NCBI GenBank assembly: GCA_004551865.1
Contig: SFPR01000079.1
Coordinates: 1-5,157 of the forward strand
From: Bacteroidales bacterium
GTDB taxonomy: Bacteria; Bacteroidota; Bacteroidia; Bacteroidales; P3
Direction: 5' to 3'
Length of the DNA stretch: 5,157 nt
Part shown: positions 4,800 through 5,157 of the stretch, in pieces
Layout: every line of letters begins with the position of its first letter
Position numbering within the stretch: position 1 is the stretch's first letter
Position numbers and translations under genes: made by a program
The notes under the pieces: model-generated
What the model was told of the DNA's origin: nothing
Databases searched by the model: none
Seen by the model: only the letters and a program-made list of their open reading frames with translations

Positions 4800-5157
4800 C
4801 AGTTCGTCGATTATATCTGTAATATCTTCTGTGTCCAAATCGCTACAAATTGTTTTTCCAAATATAGCAAGTAGTTTCGCTTTCACTTCATCCGCAAATA
4901 CTTTTCTGACTGAATTGAAAATGCTATATGTTCTATTTTCAGTTGTATCGAATGTAAATTGTTCTTCACAGGCTTTTAACAAACAAGCGTTTTCTTTTTC
5001 AAGTCGTTTGATTTCGTTTTTCAGGTTTACTTTATCATCTAAACAACCCTCTGTGTATGGGTTTCTCGTACAATCTGTACCCGACCACGCTGGGCATTTT
5101 CTGCACTTTTCAAACTCGTCAATCTTTCGATAACCTGCGTTGTAAAGTTTTTCGGCT
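4782..5157 (-). CDS. YNAGYRKID-motif, Cys-cluster, coiled-coil protein (5' partial)
   Basis: An uninterrupted frame runs from the right edge to TGA at 4784-4782, giving 124 residues of a protein whose start lies outside. In the visible part, LYNAGYRKID is at 4-13. Four cysteines follow, C18-x2-C21-x7-C29-x8-C38, spaced like a zinc site. A Lys/Glu/Leu-rich coiled coil (about 40-66) comes next, and an alpha-helical acidic C-terminus ends DIIDELLKEYK. It shares the motif and coiled-coil layout with the 113-aa protein but has the Cys cluster inserted after the motif. In-frame TTG at 4982 is internal, not the start. Its stop overlaps the PAPS reductase-like start as ATGA, so the two are coupled. 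No function is known to me; a phage/prophage accessory protein is the best description. Confidence 0.82.
   Translation of the reverse strand, partial: AEKLYNAGYRKIDEFEKCRKCPAWSGTDCTRNPYTEGCLDDKVNLKNEIKRLEKENACLLKACEEQFTFDTTENRTYSIFNSVRKVFADEVKAKLLAIFGKTICSDLDTEDITDIIDELLKEYK
5116..5144. repeat. 29-bp exact direct repeat, copy 2
   Basis: The partner of 3607-3635, lying in the partial gene at the right edge and encoding the same YNAGYRKID residues in frame. The copies are 1509 bp apart. Confidence 0.9.

Noticed and set aside
4782..4982. A 66-aa gene starting at TTG 4982
   Set aside because: The frame stays open upstream to the window edge with motif-bearing sequence, so TTG 4982 is an internal Leu codon within a longer, truncated gene.
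4774..5133. A plus-strand open frame of 119 codons rich in Ser and Phe
   Set aside because: This is antisense to the partial YNAGYRKID gene; the Ser/Phe richness is the mirror of Lys/Glu codons on the coding strand.
3607..5144. A CRISPR-like array or transposon ends suggested by the repeats
   Set aside because: There are only two copies of each repeat, far apart and inside coding sequence, without regular spacers, inverted ends or a transposase.

Overview
This 5.2 kb window looks like part of a mobile element (prophage, phage-plasmid or integrative/conjugative element) from a Gram-positive, Clostridia-like Firmicute. That placement is inference. It rests on strong AGGAGG-type ribosome binding sites, very compact overlapping genes, moderate and patchy GC, and the gene families present (YopX-like protein, phage-type PAPS reductase-like protein, small Cys-cluster proteins, short FtsK/SpoIIIE ATPase). 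No integrase, capsid, relaxase, tRNA, rRNA or CRISPR array is visible, so the exact element type cannot be fixed.

The window holds two convergent gene blocks. The left block (about 1-1901, plus strand) runs: 3' end of an unrecognised gene; a 69-aa unknown; a 341-aa soluble FtsK/SpoIIIE-type DNA translocase coupled to it by an ATGA overlap; a 48-aa unknown; and an AT-rich 99-aa unknown. It closes at two consecutive hairpin terminators (about 1907-1978). The ATPase has the Walker A and B motifs and the alpha-like and motor regions, but no membrane segments and no C-terminal gamma domain.

The right block (1995 to beyond 5157, minus strand) reads right to left as one tightly packed unit. It contains a partial Cys-cluster/coiled-coil protein with a YNAGYRKID motif; a PP-loop PAPS reductase-like enzyme with a C-terminal cysteine cluster; a second YNAGYRKID coiled-coil protein; a 61-aa Cys-cluster protein; a YopX-like protein; and a 294-aa protein made of four or five tandem helix-turn-helix units. 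Four of the five junctions overlap (three as ATGA) and the fifth is 10 nt, so the genes are probably co-transcribed and translationally coupled.

The observations most worth following are two. First, the PAPS reductase-like gene is bracketed by near-identical 21-bp direct repeats carrying the ribosome binding site and start codons, with a second exact 29-bp repeat inside the two flanking YNAGYRKID genes; this looks like a seam for gene gain or loss. Second, the multi-HTH protein has an unusual beads-on-a-string architecture. No complete, clearly new defence or metabolic system can be demonstrated from this window alone.
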